Shown piece after piece: positions 45,181 through 56,296 of a stretch of 64,000 nucleotides of DNA. A program made the translations under genes and the position numbers. The notes beneath the pieces are model-generated. The model saw nothing but the letters and a program-made list of their open reading frames with translations, had not been told where the DNA came from and ran no database searches. How positions within the stretch are numbered: position 1 is the stretch's first letter; each line of letters opens with the position of its first letter. Source of the stretch: Golubevia sp. BC0850 (Eukaryota; Basidiomycota; Exobasidiomycetes; Golubeviales; Golubeviaceae); the NCBI GenBank assembly GCA_012976225.1, contig JAAVVG010000025.1, positions 1 through 64,000 of the forward strand. The letters run 5' to 3'.

Positions 45181-46693
45181 ATGTCGTCTTCTGTGAATGG
45201 TGAGTTCTTCAAAGCTTTTTCTTCTCTGATTTGAGCTTTACAACCTCTGTGTTTAGTGACACCAATTCCTAATCTCCCTCCCTTCGTTCTCGCTCTTCGC
45301 GGCACCACCTTGTCTTCATCATCATCACTTCAAGATGGAGAACTTGCCTTCAGAAGTCGTCTCCTCACCTTTCAGGTATCTATCTACTGCCGAGCTAGGT
45401 CAAATGATGAGTTTTTGCAAAGGATGGAAGGAGGTCCTTCTCGGTACTTCCACTCTCTGGAGACACATCGATCTACCAACCCCATAGCACACAGTCAAGA
45501 TCATCGATGTGTTCGCTCAACGTTCTAGAAATACACTGATATCAATCAAGAGTCCAGAAGATTTTTCCCACCAAGAAGCTGAGAAGGTCTTCTCTTTACT
45601 GGAACTCTCAAGACGGACTATAAGAGCAATAGATCTTCGTCTAGACTCTTTCGACAGTGACCTGCTCCCTACAATTTGGGTAGGAACCGAAGGTTCTAAC
45701 GAATATTCCGATTCAAGTTATGAGAATGACATTTATGATTCTTACGATGACGTTGTCCACTATTTTCAATCCTTCCCGAAGTTAGAACGGTTACATCTCA
45801 CTCGGTCTCAACTTCCTGAAGTCGAGGTTGATGTTCCAGGAGGTCTGGTCGTTCTTGGAACAGGCAGAAGAAGAGAATGCGGTTGGTCAGAGGACAGCAT
45901 TAAGTGGCTCTCCAAACTGAAGGCTTCTCGTCTTCACCTCGATAACGATGAGAAAAATGGGTTGGAGATCTTATCAAGGATTCTCTCGGTCTGCAGCTCT
46001 AGCCTTTCTCACCTTTACATCGATGACTACTATGAGGATAGTGTCCCTTCTCTGACCTTGCAGAATCTAGAGCATTTTGAATTTCAGGCCCGTTGGTCAG
46101 AAGCAATGTAGTGGCATGTGAGAATGCCAAGTCTCAAGCACATTTCAATCTGGTAAGATGCTCCTAAGAAGACCTTTTGAAGACATGAAGTTGGAATCTT
46201 TGCGAATACTGATCTGATAAGACCGCTCTGAAGATGAGGAGGAGGAAGACAGTTTGAAGGAGTCTGAAAATCTACTCCGAATCATCAAACGTCAAACCTC
46301 TACTTTGAAAAAGCTTCAACTACTCAGAGATGACCTAAATAATGCTGTTTTCTCCTCTATTGACTTCTTCCTTCGTTACCTTCAAGTCGGTTTAGCACTT
46401 CCTCCATTTGTTCCTATTCTATCTCAACTCTCAATCAGCAAGGATCTAGTTGTCGATGTCAATCTTTCGATGTCAATCTTCTAGCGGAAATGCTCTTCTC
46501 TCGCAATCTAGCTTCAAAGGGGTATAATGACAAAGGGGTAGAAGGAGGAAAATGCTCGAGTTTGACTCTCCGCTTAGAATCGGAACACTTCGAAGCATTC
46601 AAGAAGGCTGAGGAGGCTCTTTTTTCAAGATACCCTAAAGAAGTTGTCAAAGCTGCTGGGAACACAAAGCTTGAACTCTGGGATGGGAAATAA
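45181..46693 (+). pseudogene. F-box protein gene, copy C, broken
   Basis: The F-box begins at 45335 (MENLPSEVVSSPFRYLSTAE) and runs through WKEVLLGTSTLWRHIDLP. In-frame stops occur at about 45485 and 46109 and the frame is disturbed again near 46150-46260. Between them a 200-codon frame (45509-46111) covers DDVVHYFQSFPKLERLHLTR and RRECGWSEDSIKWLSKLKAS. The last piece ends at 46693 with the family terminus AGNTKLELWDGK. A candidate first exon ATG lies at 45181 (MSSSVN then GTGAGT). The acceptor expected just before the conserved PPCLHHHHFK segment reads CGCGG instead of CACAG. It is the closest relative of the split copy at 11.3/14.0 kb. Confidence 0.65.
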
Positions 46694-47453
46694 GGGGAGA
46701 TCAGTAGCAGTGGATGGAATATGTGACTGGCTTCTCGAACTTCGTTTGATGAACTTGGGAAAAAGGAGAAATGAGCCACTCTCGAGGTCTTTGTAAACGC
46801 TCGTTCGGAATTTGAACAAAATCCGTTCGCTCTGAATCCAAATTGGAGAAAGAGCGGACCACTTGAGTGACACAGAAACAAGAGTCAGCAAGACGGAAAA
46901 AAACTGAGCATTATAGAAAAAGAGCAGAGTATTTACTGAGATGAGGCATGAGCAGGGAGTAAGAGAGATTTGAATTGTGTAAGGAAAGAGAAAGGAAGTC
47001 AAGCCATTTAAGCACGAGATAGAGATTTGAATTAAATCAAACAATCAAGTTCTACGGGGAGTCTACCGATTGAGCAACTTCCACAAGCTCCTATAGAGAC
47101 AAGGCGAGTTGAACGTGAGCGCTCGAAATTGAAAGTTAGATGCTTTCTGCTCTTGTTTCGATTTAGTGAAGAGACACGTTTCTTTACCTCTCTATTCGTT
47201 CCAGCTTAGGCGTTCGAGATTTTGAAAAGTGAGAGTGGGTTGTCAAGAGCAATGGCTCCGAGTTCTTCGTCCCTAGCCTCCATCTAGTTTGATCCTTCCT
47301 CGTCTGAAAGATCAGAGTCGCGAGTTCATCTGAAGGAGTGTAGAGAGCTCTTCACTACCCACGCCTCAGCTTCAATCGGCAGAGAAAGGTTCATGTTGAA
47401 GCCACTCTTTGAATTGGCACGTTTGACAAAAGGAAACCATTTCTGCATCGACC
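46694..47453. other. Intergenic between two opposed F-box copies
   Basis: This is the convergent 3' flank of copies C and D. Minus-strand frames at 46459-47044 overlap copy C or lack support. A tRNA-like GTTCTACGGGGAGTCTACCG-type stretch near 47048 does not fold as a tRNA. Confidence 0.35.
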
Positions 47454-48862
47454 TCAAGCCCTCGATACAGAAACTCGAACGCAAAAGGATAGCATCCTTT
47501 CGATTTCCCTCACTTTCAAGTCCTCATAACACTTCCTGTTCCAAAATTCGACCTTTGTCTTCCCAGAGGCTCCCACCGTTTCTCTAGAGCATCTTGAAAG
47601 AAGCTTCTTCTCGGCTGAATGAAATCGCTTCAAGTGTTCTGAATCTAGATAGAGAGTGAGGACATCACACTTCGAAGATTCTAAATCATTGACATTGTGG
47701 CCTCTTGAACATGGATTACGAGAGAGCATTGTTTCTGCTAAAAGATCAACATCGAAGACCTGGTCGTCACTGATATGCAATTCGGTTAGTAAACCTAGGG
47801 AATGAGGAAGAGATTGGCACAAAGTTGATGCTTGACGTTCGACCAGACTGATCAAATTCGCAGACTCTACCAAAGTACACGTCTCTTCATCTGTTTCACC
47901 ACTGCGATCTTTCCAACCCTCTAGATTAAGAGAAACCAAATTCTTGAAAGGAAGGCTAAGTAGAGTCAGTTGAAGGGCTTCCACGTGCTTCAACCTCGGT
48001 GCCTTGACTTTGTAGAGCAGGTCTTCTAGATAGTGATCTTTGAGGATGAGAGATGAGAGGTTCGGAATTTTCAGAGTAGGAGAATTTAAGTCCTGATAAC
48101 CTCCAAGCTGTAGACGCGACAGAGTTTGACTACATGCTAAGACTGAATAATGGGGCTCCATCAATATCCGCGTATATTTCTACACACTGACTTTTGACTT
48201 CTGATAACCATTTTAGCTCTTCATCTAACCACTCGAACTCTCTCTCTTGACTGGTGGCGAACAGAGTGAGAGATCCAGAGACGTCCCCTCGACTTCAGGA
48301 AGTCGGAATTTTGTGAGATTCAACCTTTCGAGGATTGGAAACGATTGAAAATCGCTAATCTCGTCTTTGTAGGTCTCAAGATGATAATTACCGCAGTCTG
48401 AGCATGCATCTCCTTCTCTTCAACTGCAGGAAGATGTGGCTTGTAGAGAACGGATTCTAAACGGAGGTCTACCTCACTTATAGTTGTTTTCGAGCGGTCT
48501 AGTAAGCCTATTATCTGATTGATTTTGGTGAAATTCAGATCTGCAGGGCTCTTGATCGAAGTCAGGGTGTCTCTTGAGCGTCTTGCGAACAGTTCGATGA
48601 TTTTAAGTGAGTCTCTTCCTGTTACTAATTCGACTCTTCTTCATAGAGAAGAAGTATTGAGAAGTATTCCGTTCCAACCCCTGCATACACTCGTCAACTG
48701 ACCTAACTCCAGAGTAGATAGATAACCACAAGTGGAAGTGACGATTTCGGAAGGCAGAAGATCCATCTTGAAGTAACCTTGGCGAACGCGGTGATGGCGA
48801 AGGCAAGGTGCTGCACAGAGTGGAATGGAAGAAAAAGAGGAGGAGGTATCAGTTCTGATCAT
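47454..48862 (-). pseudogene. F-box protein gene, copy D, broken
   Basis: The F-box starts at 48766 (MDLLPSEIVTSTCGYLSTLE, then LTSVCRGWNGILLN) and meets a stop soon after. Family-like segments continue in changing frames. The C-terminal 236-codon frame (48164-47454) carries LSSLILKDHYLEDLLYKVKA, LLTELHISDDQVFDVDLLAE and SGKTKVEFWNRK, which matches the family end. APCLRHHRVRQGYFK precedes the ATG in frame after a GTGCAG acceptor. It is more diverged from copies A-C than they are from each other, so probably older. Confidence 0.6.
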
Positions 48863-49349
48863 TTTGGGGATAGCAAATGGTCAAATTAGAGATGAGAGAG
48901 GCTTGCTCAAGAGCTCTCCAGTCAAGGAGGACGTCATGCTGATCGAGGTGAGAATTGAATTTCGACAACCGGGTGCAAATCCAATGAGACTTTGTTTGGT
49001 TCTTTCCTCTATCAGTTTGTTGGGTAGAAGAGAAAAGGGATTGGCGAGTTGAGTGGATGAGAAGCTCAAACGAAGAGCGGACGAACAATTATGAGAGAGA
49101 TCGAGCGAATTCAAGAACCAGCGATCTTTTTTCGAATTTCGAACTCTATCCTCCATTCTTTCCTTCTCTTCTCCCAAATACCTCAATAAGGAAGGAAACA
49201 CTGAAAGATTCCAAATTTCAAGAGTTGATCTTCTTGAGAGCAGCATCCAGGTCCAAAGGGAGCTCACTATAAGTCACAATCCATCCTGCACTCCTTCTTC
49301 TCTCTTTCTCTAATGTTTTCTTTCACAATGGATTGAGAGCTTCTGAAAG
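48863..49349. other. Intergenic, no supported gene
   Basis: Frames on both strands overlap one another and show no domain. It contains the upstream flank of copy D. Confidence 0.35.
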
Positions 49350-49856
49350 CACTCAACGAACACATCGTTCTCGTCAGCAATCAATTCTCCTTGCCCAGTT
49401 CCCAACCCACTTGAAAAATCCTTCAATACCGGGCAGACACAGACGTCCATTCTGAATCGACTCTCTGAATTTACACTCCAAATCGTCTCCTACTTTGACC
49501 TAGAAAGATCAAAATTGAGACTAGCACCACCTAGAGCAACATCCTTTCAAGTCCTCTTCTGTCCTTTCCATACTTTTCGTCCCACAGCTCAACCTTTGCC
49601 TTCACTTTTCCTCCATTTCCCTGGCGAGCCCACTCCGGAAGGTCTCCCTCCTGTGATCCTTCTAGCCTTGAGACAAGGGATTGAGTAAGATGCTGTCAAT
49701 TTAGATAAGCCGGGTAGAAAGTCTTGGAGTCAAACAAGATACATACCTCTCGCCCTCGAAACCGAGATGGGAGTGGCAAAATCACAAGCTGTTCCTTCGG
49801 TTCCACCAAAGAGGAACAGATTTCCTGAAGGTCTTGGGACTTGGCATAGGGACTGA
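49350..49856 (+). CDS. Unidentified coding block (two exons, 5' end not found)
   Basis: Two frames join cleanly across a GTAAGA...AAG intron (49685-49738). The first (49350-49684) reads on as SPCPVPNPLEKSFNTGQTQT, LSEFTLQIVSYFDLERSKLR and FPGEPTPEGLPPVILLALRQ. The second (49739-49856) reads YIPLALETEMGVAKSQAVPS and ends GLGTWHRD. The join keeps frame and the composition is protein-like. No start codon is obvious upstream, so an exon is missing or the gene is truncated. I recognise no family. Confidence 0.4.
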
Positions 49857-50716
49857 AAGCAAAGGTAAATCCAAAAGCTCAATCCAGAGGTCGTTCTTCT
49901 GGCTCATCAAGTTCACGCCACGCCTTCTCCTCCAGAACCTCGTTACCAACTTCTCTCGGGACCTCCAGAGCATTTCTCTAGCCTCTTTCCAGCTCAGCCA
50001 GCTTTTCCTTTCAAGACGTCATGGGATTGGAGAGCACTCAGAGGAGAGGAGAGCAAAGAGAAGCTGCCTTGTGATCACCGATCTGGGGACAGCTTGCTTT
50101 CAAGAGGACCGGATCATTTGAGTTCAGAGCATGTTCTTCGGTGGAATGAAGAGTTGCGAGTTGTGGGTAATAACTGGAACTAGGAACCCAGATTCCCTTA
50201 TTTAGGTACTAGTAGGTATCAAGGGAGGATATGATGCGAGGATTCTGTCTCAAGAGGAGAGAAATTCAAAGCAACGTTGTTGGCCGTCAAGAAAACCAGG
50301 GATGAGGGGAGGAGAGAGAAGAGAACAGGCGATTCTCTCCCACACTCGATGCCTCTATTCGAGAATTTGGCTCGTATAGTTACTGCATATTCAAATACTT
50401 TCAAGTTCATTCGGATGAGGAAAAGAAAGGAAGAAAGAGGAAAAGAGATGATCCAACGGAAAAGGCCACGTGTTGCGAGGTTCTAGACTTCCAAGAAACA
50501 AGCTCAGCCAAGTGAAGTCATCCGTCTCTTCTGTCCGAACTCCTCTCTCTTCCAACTTTTTCAATTCTTGTTCGAAATCCAAGCTTGGAAAGTCAATCAA
50601 TCAGTGAAACAGACAGTTGAATCTCCCTTCAAAGATGGCGCAAGGTGAGTGGGAGTCACCGGATTCAGGCGGTCCGAACCACATCCAGAAAAACTGAGGA
50701 TTGGAGCTTGAGTTGG
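49857..50716. other. Intergenic upstream of the bZIP gene
   Basis: No gene is supported. An ATG at 50634 (MAQ, then GTGAGT) could be a small first exon of the bZIP gene, in which case the CRE-like sites would lie in its first intron. Confidence 0.35.
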
Positions 50717-50909
50717 TGACGTAGCTTTGGAATCTCCAACCTTTGGGTAGTGACGTCAGTGGAATACGTCACTGGGATCAATTTCAGATTGGAAATAGAA
50801 TGTTGCTCTACCGAAATAGGAAGAGAGGAGGTTGGTAGAGGGGGTTGGGGAGAACCTATCGCTTGTCCTCATGTCCGTAATCCGATTCTACTCTTCCCTC
50901 GCAACGTCA
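50717..50909. promoter_or_regulatory. Cluster of CRE-like sites upstream of the bZIP gene
   Basis: TGACGTAG at 50717, a perfect palindromic CRE TGACGTCA at 50751-50758, TACGTCA at 50765-50771 and ACGTCAT near 50904-50910 lie within 200 bp. CRE is the known target of ATF/CREB bZIP factors, and the gene directly downstream encodes one. Autoregulation is therefore a reasonable inference. Confidence 0.65.
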
Positions 50910-50920
50910 TGCCTTGTGTC

Positions 50921-53442
50921 ATGATGAATTCTGATTTACCAACTTTCATTCTCATACCTCCTTCAGCCACAACGCAGAGACCTTCAGTTAAACCTTTTAA
51001 TCGTAAGTCCTCTCTCTCTTCTCTCTCCCTCTCTCTCTCTCATCCTCTTCTACTACGCTTCTACTGATGCAATCCTCTTTCACCCTCTTCCAATCCCAGC
51101 ATCTCGTGCGTTGGAGCCAAATCCATTTGAACAATCTTTCTCATCAAAGCCTTCAACTAGTGAATCGCCAGAAGATTCTCTTCAAAGTAATGGAGGAGGA
51201 GGTCCTTCCACTTCTTCAACTTCAACTTCCTCTCAAAGACCAAAGGATGGGATTATGTCTGCAGGTTTAGTTGGAATAGAAGACACTCCTTTCACTGAAG
51301 TCGGATCTCCTAATCTTGGCGGGGTGGGAAAGAATGGAGTTAGTAGTATTGATGGTGAGAGCTCAGTTGCAGGAACAGGAACGGGCATAGTGGGAGTAGT
51401 TAATCCAGAAAGATCAAAGGACATCATCAACAATACATCTTCTCCATCATCGAAATCAAATCCATTTGGTTTATCGAATCCAACGATCACGACTCCTAAA
51501 CCTTTGTTACCTGGAGTTGCAACCATGGCTTCACCAGGTGGGGTCGGATCTTCTTTTAATGGTTGGAATTCTTCTCTAGTTACTTCTTTGAGATCTGGTC
51601 CTTTATCTCCTGCTATGTTAGCTGGTCCACATGGAAGCACAGGTGCCCATCATCATCATCATCATCATCATCATTCTAGTGGATCAGGTTTTGACATCTC
51701 TGCTTTTAGAACTGGGTTCACTCCAGATGGAAATCATGGACATTACAAGACTGGTTTAACTCCTAGTGGCTCTAGTGGATCCAATGGTCTGAACATTCCT
51801 AATTCTCCTAGTACGGCTGCGCTACTTGCACTCATGAACCAGAATTCTGGAAGTCCTAGAGAGGGTAACTATTTTGGTATGGGAGGTCGAAGTGTCAGTG
51901 GAAATGGAAGCGGGGAAGGAGCTTTTGATTTAGCTTTTGGTAGAAGTTTAAATGAGAAAAGAATCAGCAGATTGAGAACTAGTAGTGGTAGAGAAGTTCA
52001 GATGGAGGATGATGAAGTTGAGAAAGCAGATGTTAGAATGTCGAATGCCAATGCGAATGGAGGGAAGATTGAAGAGATCCAAGTCAAGAGAGAAGAAAAT
52101 GAAGAGGATAGGAATTCTATGAATCGATCTACCTCAAATCAAAACTCTCATCCAAATTCTTTCAAGAGACCTGAGGAAAGTCATCATCAGCCGAATAGGA
52201 AATCAGATCAAGATCGAAATCATGGACAGAATTTAGATGATTATATTCACAGTTCTCCCAGAAATCCTGACGTTCTTGAGCATCAAAATCAGCAATATCA
52301 ACAATCTTCACCTCCTCACAAAGGTCAAGTTGTTCCTTCGTCTTCTTCTCCAACCAGAACAGAAAGACTCGATGACAGGTCAAACGTCAATTCCAATTCC
52401 AATCTCAACTCTAATCAGACAATGCAACCTGCAAACAACAAACGAAAGAACGATTACGATTCGTATAAAAACGAACTAGTTCAGAATCGCCCTCATCCAA
52501 CTTACAGTGCCAATGAAGCCTCTTCTTCTTCGAAAACGACAAAGATGAATGCAGGACCGAAAGCTAAGAAACCTAGAACTTCAGGAAAAGGAAGTGGGAG
52601 GAAAAGTCCGGAGAAGGTTGAAAGAGAAAGAGGAGTTTCGATGGTTCCTAGTGAAAGTGATACTGTTGATTTGGAAGATTACGATAGCAAGAGTAATGGG
52701 AAAGGAAAAGATAAAGACGATGGCATGGAAGGAATGTCGGAAGAAGCTAAGAGAAAGGCGTTTCTGGAGAGGAATAGACAAGGTGAGTTCGAGCTGTGCA
52801 TAGAAGGGCGACAAAGCGGGTTGCGGGCTGGAGTCAGACATCTCGTTGCCAAGTCCAAAGATCTGACTTTCTCCTTTATTCTCTCCTTGTCAACTTTTCT
52901 TAGCCGCTCTTAAATGCCGTCAAAGAAAGAAGGCCTGGGTTCAAGATCTTCAAACCAGAAACACTCAATTAGAATCCGAAAATGAATCTCTTCAACAAGC
53001 TATGAATGCTTTGAAAAGAGAAATGGAATCTTTGAGGTTTCAATTGCATCAAAGAGGTGGTTCAGAGATCAGAGGTGGATTAGCTCCTCCTCCGTCACCT
53101 GAACAAAGAGGTGGGCCTTCACATCATTCTAGGGATGGGTTGCAAGCTGGAATGAGTGGAAACATCGCTTCTGGTTTCGGTGGTGGTAGACCTCTAATTA
53201 ATGGTCATAACTCTGAGTCTAGTCATTCTGGTACTTCGGTGAATTATTCTCCGGCTGGTGGAAATTCGAACTCTCAAATACATGGTCATGGACTTGTACG
53301 TCAAGAAAGTCATCAGCATTCACCTCTTTCGCAACATCAGATTCCGTATCATCAGAATCAACATCACGAATCTCCTCATTCCCACATGACTCCCTTACCT
53401 CCTCATGGAGCTTCAGACCCTAAAAATTACAGAAGACATTAA
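50921..53442 (+). CDS. ATF/CREB-type bZIP transcription factor (Atf1-like)
   Basis: Exons 50921-51002, 51100-52782 and 52904-53442 join in frame. The N-terminal segment KPFNPSRALEPNPFEQSFSS matches the OSM-type motif of fungal Atf1 proteins. A long disordered Ser/Asn/Gly-rich middle follows, with a nine-His run near 51650. The basic region is built across intron 2: AFLERNRQ/AALKCRQRKKAW, followed by a leucine zipper (LQTRNTQLESENESLQQAMN). The C-terminus is His/Gln-rich. Relatives act in the nucleus under the Hog1/Sty1 stress kinase and bind CRE sites. The start is uncertain; 50634 or 50921 are candidates. Total length is about 765 residues. Confidence 0.88.
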
Positions 53443-54139
53443 GTCAAACCTCTGAACCTTTCTCCTTTCCTCAGAATTTTGTTCTCATGTGCCAAATATT
53501 TCTCAAAAGCAACTTCAAATTACAACTCTCAAAGTCGACGGCCTCTTTGAAGAATTAAATACGGTCTCCTTCCTTCCTCTCTCCTATTGCTTTCGTTTGC
53601 TCTACTTTCTCCATCTCACTCAATCCTGTTTTATCGTTCTTCAATAGACTACTTTACCTCACATGTCACCCCGCTTCCTCTTCTCGCTTTTATTAATTCT
53701 CAGTTCAAGGGCTCCGATTTCTCCTCTTCCACTTTCTCCGCTTCCACCCTTTCTCTCAGATCAAATGTTGTAATCTCCGCAATTTTTACATGACAATTCA
53801 ATCGAGCAAGTGTAGCAGAAATGAACAATAGTCATTTCCTTCTCAACATGTTTTTGGTCTCTCTGCGTTCTTTGCGTCTTGCATGCAAAGACAAAATTCG
53901 TTCTTCCTGGCACGCTGGCATCTCGCTAGCCTTCAAAAGGAGTTGAAGTTTAAGTTTTATCTTGAAGGAAGTAAAGGAGGGGTCGGGCAATGAGAAGCTC
54001 GCTTTGACCTAGCGAAAACTTGAAAAACTCTCTTGCTTCTTAACATCACCATCTTTCTTTCCTCTTCTCCATTAAAGCAAAGAATTGAACTGGCTCTACT
54101 CTCTACTGCCACGCATCCAGATTCAGTCAAACATCAAAG
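53443..54139. other. Intergenic, no supported gene
   Basis: This is the bZIP 3' region and the promoter of the TPR/F-box gene. It is CT-rich with no credible frame. Confidence 0.45.
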
Positions 54140-55885
54140 ATGAACAAGAGATCAAACGATGGCTCGCTTTCAGAACTCGCTTCTAAAAGGTTGTCAGCTC
54201 CATTCTCTGAGGTTGAGATGATCGCAAATGCTGAAGAAGCTCTCGGAAGATTGGATTTCACTTCAGCTGAAGAGATATGCACCAAGGTGAGTAGCTTGAT
54301 CAGCCTTTGTGACGAAGTGAGGGACAGAGCAGCTTGAACGCTTGAACGAAGCTTCGGATGATCTTTACACTGGCAGTCTTCTCATCATTTCTTCCTCTTT
54401 CCCGCGTTATCATTTCTTCTGAGCAGGCTCTGAATTTGAGGATGAAAGATGAAACCTCATTTCTACTCATGAGAAGCTATGCTAATGAACGAAAGGGGAA
54501 ACTCGATTCTTCACTCGCTGATGCAATCAAGTCTTTGGGTTGCGGAAAGCTGAAGGATCAGCTCAATATACTAGACAGTAGTCATAGGATAAGGGGTGAA
54601 AACTGTTCAAGCACATAAACAGCTGAAGTCACTTCGTTCCTCCTTCATGCTCTCTTCGCTCCTCCTTTCCTTCCTTTCCTTCCTTTTCTTCTCTCTCTCT
54701 ATCTCATTCATCTCCTGATCATAGTGCCATCTTCGAACCACTTACGCTCATCTTGCTCTCGCTCTTCACCATTTACACCTATCAGAAATCGAGAAACGCG
54801 ATCAAGGGACCTTCTCAGACCAAGAATCGCAAGCGTTTTGGCAGATCGATCTGACATTGAAGAAAGTCAGACTCAGAGAACTCAAAAGTCATTTCAATAG
54901 AATCACAGCCGAACTATTCCATCGAATCCTATCGATCTGTGATTCTCCAACTCTCATTATCTGCTCTGCCGTCTCTCAATCCTGGAGAAAGACTGCTCTT
55001 CAAACCAAGGATCTCTTCCAATCGTTTAGGATGGCAGGAAAGGAGTCAGCTATCTCGGAAGGTCTGGAACTCTTCAACCGTCGATGTCACAATCCTATCT
55101 TGGAGATCGATTTGGATTTCAAGGAGACAATCCCACCTACCGCTAGCCTGGAAAGACTCAAAGCGGCCGTTGCTTGTTTGGATCAAGTTCTTAAGACCCT
55201 TTCAGTCAAGCACGCTGGTGGATTCGCAGTTTCGCTGCTTGCTATGGCTGGAAGATGTCCTAATCTCAAGAATCTACGATCAAGGGAAAACTACAATCCC
55301 TCGGTAGTGATTTCATGCCATCGAATCGACGAGACTTGGAGACCGAAGCTTGAGATCTTTGAATGGAGCGAGTGCAGAGGAATCCTAACATGCAACAACG
55401 CTCTCGTCAAGGTTTTGAAAGAAGCGAAGGAGGTGAACCTAGAGAATTCCGATGAGGAGACCGAACACCCAGCTTTCTGGTCGACCTCCTGTGCTGTTCC
55501 TCTAGCCTTACAAAGCTTATACTCTCTGGAATGGACGAAGATAGGCTCGCCGAGTCTTTTCCACCGATGATTCTTCCCTCTCTCAAATATCTGGAAATTA
55601 AATTAGGTCCTAAAGACCTAGATGGGGACGAGACTACTTTCTCGATTCAATCCTCTCTCTTCGGTGCCGACTATCGGATTCGGATCAAGTCTCAACATCA
55701 AAATCCCTCTCAAGACATTGCAAATGCATGTCAATCTGACTGGAGTCTCAGAGTCTATCGAGTGGCTAGAGGAGATCACCACCGAGGAATCCACTTTCAA
55801 CTTCGAGGATACATTCACGTTGATAGAGGAAGATGAAGATAATGGGAATTCCCCTGAGCCACAAGACGAAGGAGACGAGGATTGA
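54140..55885 (+). pseudogene. TPR/F-box protein gene, possibly frame-shifted at its 3' end
   Basis: It starts MNKRSNDGSLSELASKRLSA. TPR-like helices (ANAEEALGRLDFTSAEEICT then ALNLRMKDETSFLLMRSYAN) span intron 1 (GTGAGT to GCAG, ending near 54427). An exon from about 54725 gives HLRTTYAHLALALHHLHLSE and then the F-box ITAELFHRILSICDSPTLII with VSQSWRKTAL. LRR-like segments follow (LKTLSVKHAGGFAVSLLAMA; ETWRPKLEIFEWSECRG). Over 55.55-55.70 kb the likely coding frame changes twice with no good splice sites, ending in an acidic tail (EEDEDNGNSPEPQDEGDED). The TPR plus F-box plus LRR layout recalls Dia2/Pof3-type SCF adaptors. The N-terminal two thirds look intact, so it may still be functional. 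Confidence 0.5.
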
Positions 55886-55950
55886 TAAGGACTCGAATAT
55901 CGGGATGAGAATGTACTTCGTTCCTGTAGGGATTTTTGATGAGACGGAAG

Positions 55951-55953
<3 letters not shown>

Positions 55954-55982
<29 letters not shown>
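55954..55982. repeat. (AG)n microsatellite
   Basis: An uninterrupted AG run of about 29 bp lies just downstream of the TPR/F-box gene. Confidence 0.9.
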
Positions 55983-55986
<4 letters not shown>

Positions 55987-56296
55987 AGAGAGGGAGAGGC
56001 AGTGGCATGAAAAGAACAGGTTGAAGAAGGATTTGATCGAGAAGAGCGAAGTTTGAGGAGAATTTTTAATGCTCAACGTTCCGTCTTTCTTTGTCAAGAA
56101 ATCTTTAGGCGCGAGAACAGCTTGAGGAGTGTTATTGCTGATCAAAGAGGCTCGAGAGACCATATTGTTCTCACTCAAGGTGCACATCAAGAAGAAACAG
56201 GCTGTAGGAGAAGGGAGAAACAAAATCGTTGTATTATCGAAACTATCTGCTGGTTTTCATTGCATAGAATTGACAGAGGTATGAAATATGAAAGAT

